A stretch of DNA of 64,000 nt from JAUVZL01 sp965603515 (GTDB lineage Bacteria; Hydrothermota; Tepidihabitantia; SM23-42). Both the position numbers and the translations under genes were made by a program. Of this stretch, positions 62,550 through 64,000 are shown piece by piece (the first letter of the stretch is position 1; the number at the start of each line of letters is the position of its first letter). Under the pieces are notes generated by a model that saw only the letters and a program-made list of their open reading frames with translations, was not told where the DNA came from and did not search any database. The stretch spans positions 116,611 through 180,610 of the forward strand of contig CBFDDH010000001.1 of the NCBI GenBank assembly GCA_965603515.1, given 5' to 3'.

Positions 62550-63686
62550 TTATTCCTCAAAGACTTCTCTAACCTCAACCCCTGGTAGATAGTCCAACAA
62601 TCCACCGACGAGTATCTGCATTTCATAATATGACATATTAGTATATAATTTAATTTTACCAATTCTCTTCTCCGTGTCAAGGGTCATGATGCTAATCACA
62701 GTAGTATCGATCTCAAAAGCGATTTGTTCCACCGATATGATTTTTTCGCGCAAGGATATTTCAATATACGGTTCTGAAGCACCGTCAAATTTGATTCTTG
62801 CACGCTTGATGTTTTTCTGGTCAAAAAGACGGTCTGCCAGATAGATAGGTCTTGTCTTTTGACCATCTAGATAAGCGACTCTTTGAGCAGCTCCCTTGTC
62901 TTGTACTACTCGATAGACGATCAATTGCCGGTTGTTCAGCAACTCTGTGATATCTTCTATATTGTATTGTTTAGGAACGGTCAGAATAATATCTTCCTCA
63001 GTTTTCTTTAGTCGATAATCGATGTCGAGCAAATCAATGCGCTGCTTCACTGTTTTGGCATACTCCGTAGATAAACCCAGTACATAGCTGCGCCATTCAT
63101 GAACCGGCGGTTTTATCGATTTCTTCTTATTAAAATCACCTAGCTGTATCTTCCAGTATACTGAAGAATCCGGTAACCCGGTCCAGATCTCTTCAGGCAG
63201 AAAATCCCGCTGTGAAATCTTCAACCAACCAGTGATCTCTTTCCATCTACCAGGTGCAAGAAATGGTATATTTGCTTTGAAATTGTACAAATAGCCCTGC
63301 TCAAAACCGATGTATTCAAACTTGTCAAATTCTAACACACGCTTGATTTGAGTTAGGATATCTGATTCCTCTCCGCGCGCTGATAACTTCCACTTATTGT
63401 CTGATTTGCTGTATTGAATATCGCCCATGCCATAATATTCAAAATCCAGAACGACGTCAGCAGAACGCCACTGACCTATGTTGTGCTCGCCCCGTCCGAT
63501 AATACATTTACCTTGTGCTGCAGTGTAAACGGCTTGCGTTTGCATTTCATAATGATAACTGAACGACCTTTGCTGGGTGAAGTTGTTAACCCATTCTTCA
63601 ATATCCGCTTCTGGATCTGGAACATATTTGCTGTAGTGGACACAACTCAGACATATAACGATCAAGAAAAGTGCATTCTTTTGCAT
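62550..63686 (-). CDS. Lipoprotein with LolA/LppX-like N-half and SecD-P1-like C-half
   Basis: 378 residues. Signal peptide with lipobox (LIVICLSC, Cys15), so it is predicted to be lipid-anchored. Residues about 25-190 are a beta-sheet region with outer-membrane lipoprotein character (LolA/LppX-like, weak). Residues about 205-330 resemble the periplasmic P1 head of SecD: VKQRIDLLDIDYRL, DIILTVPKQYNIEDITELL, YLADRLFDQKNIKRARIKF and a final beta strand. No membrane helices follow. A role in export or envelope assembly is inferred. Its promoter suggests a leaderless transcript. Confidence 0.65.
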   Translation of the reverse strand: MQKNALFLIVICLSCVHYSKYVPDPEADIEEWVNNFTQQRSFSYHYEMQTQAVYTAAQGKCIIGRGEHNIGQWRSADVVLDFEYYGMGDIQYSKSDNKWKLSARGEESDILTQIKRVLEFDKFEYIGFEQGYLYNFKANIPFLAPGRWKEITGWLKISQRDFLPEEIWTGLPDSSVYWKIQLGDFNKKKSIKPPVHEWRSYVLGLSTEYAKTVKQRIDLLDIDYRLKKTEEDIILTVPKQYNIEDITELLNNRQLIVYRVVQDKGAAQRVAYLDGQKTRPIYLADRLFDQKNIKRARIKFDGASEPYIEISLREKIISVEQIAFEIDTTVISIMTLDTEKRIGKIKLYTNMSYYEMQILVGGLLDYLPGVEVREVFEE

Positions 63687-63692
63687 TATCTT

Positions 63693-63720
63693 ATTCTAAC
63701 CAGGGCAGCCCAGAAATCAA
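63693..63720 (-). promoter_or_regulatory. Promoter of the lipoprotein gene, apparently leaderless
   Basis: Minus-strand TTGATT (63720-63715), 16-base spacer, TAGAAT (63698-63693). Six bases separate the -10 box from the ATG at 63686, so the transcript would begin at the start codon. No Shine-Dalgarno. Confidence 0.65.
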
Positions 63721-63742
63721 GGGTATTGTGTGTTTTTTGCTA

Positions 63743-63770
63743 TTGACAAACTTCGCATTATGCATATAAT
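63743..63770 (+). promoter_or_regulatory. Consensus promoter of tRNA-Thr
   Basis: TTGACA (63743-63748), 16-base spacer, TATAAT (63765-63770), about 67 bases of leader before the tRNA. Confidence 0.9.
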
Positions 63771-63843
63771 ATTTGTCTGTCTTTAGAATTTGGTGTTAAT
63801 TTGGTTTTACTGTAAAGACTACATAACTCGGTCCTGCACTTCT

Positions 63844-63916
63844 GCCTGGATAGCTCAGTTGGTAGAGCACATCCTTGGTAAGGATGAGGTCGTGGGTTCA
63901 AATCCCGCTCCAGGCT
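63844..63916 (+). tRNA. tRNA-Thr (anticodon GGT)
   Basis: Complete cloverleaf by eye: acceptor GCCTGGA/TCCAGGC, D-arm GCTC..GAGC, anticodon stem CATCC/GGATG with loop TTGGTAA (anticodon GGT), T-arm GTGGG-TTCAAAT-CCCGC, discriminator T. CCA is not encoded. Confidence 0.97.
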
Positions 63917-64000
63917 TTTGTAAAGACGGGTTATTAGTTTGAAAAAATTAGTTTGAAGGTTAACTATTAAATGGTTGAGTGATTCGGCTATGTAGTCAGT
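63917..64000. other. Sequence after tRNA-Thr, cut by the window edge
   Basis: No gene is recognised; AT-rich with no clear terminator. A further tRNA or gene may begin beyond the edge. Confidence 0.3.

Overview
This is a bacterial chromosome segment. Its bacterial character rests on sigma70-like promoters, bacterial Mfd and GlnRS, a Wzx/Wzy exopolysaccharide cluster and Shine-Dalgarno sites of the AAGGAGG type. A C25 (gingipain/PorU-like) peptidase with a FlgD-like C-terminal sorting domain, a Wzi outer-membrane barrel and a lipoprotein point to a diderm of the broad FCB/WOR-3-like kind. The exact phylum cannot be fixed from this window. No rRNA, CRISPR array, phage or transposase was found.

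Region 1 (about 1-30.4 kb, all minus strand) is one long catabolic island for amino-acid-derived acyl-CoAs. In transcription order from a strong promoter at 30588-30615 it holds: three acyl-CoA dehydrogenase paralogues (the first lacks the catalytic signature), EtfB/EtfA, a soluble Fe-S/CCG oxidoreductase, a tryptophanase/tyrosine phenol-lyase family enzyme, GlnRS, a small protein plus nucleotidyltransferase, a GNAT enzyme, MeaB GTPase, a second mutase large subunit with the Phe/Gln isobutyryl-CoA mutase signature, a stand-alone B12-binding subunit, a metallo-hydrolase, propionyl-CoA carboxylase beta, biotin carboxylase, biotin carrier, methylmalonyl-CoA mutase large subunit (Tyr/Arg signature), alanine dehydrogenase, a CoA-transferase, methylmalonyl-CoA epimerase, a Met/cystathionine gamma-lyase, an archaeal-type HMG-CoA synthase/thiolase/DUF35 trio, a methylcrotonyl-CoA-type carboxyltransferase and a cupin. 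Taken together this suggests an amino-acid fermenter that routes propionyl-, isobutyryl- and perhaps isovaleryl-CoA through B12 mutases, biotin carboxylases and ETF. Phosphotransbutyrylase at 53.4 kb may be the energy-conserving outlet. A dispersed family of imperfect palindromic repeats fills many intergenic gaps, and a four-helix-bundle gene sits inside a cassette with near-perfect 21-bp inverted repeats.

Region 2 (30.9-36.6 kb) is a signalling module: a tandem class III cyclase/AAA ATPase protein followed by two TPR proteins, together resembling a split soluble-adenylyl-cyclase architecture.

Region 3 (36.7-52.2 kb, minus strand) is an exopolysaccharide/capsule locus: Wzi barrel, initiating sugar transferase, sugar aminotransferase, five GT4 or GT2 glycosyltransferases, a radical SAM protein, Wzy, Wzx, one further GT4, GDP-fucose synthase-type epimerase and a response regulator-PAS protein that heads the operon.

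Region 4 (52.2-64 kb): plus-strand hisC, ptb and a short mfd from a promoter that looks leaderless; a small membrane protein; then minus-strand genes for a two-ACT-domain protein that seems to start at AUA, the large C25 peptidase, a Trm112-like protein and a lipoprotein with a SecD-P1-like half; finally a tRNA-Thr(GGT) with a consensus promoter. Seven promoters recognised across the window all have a 16-bp spacer.
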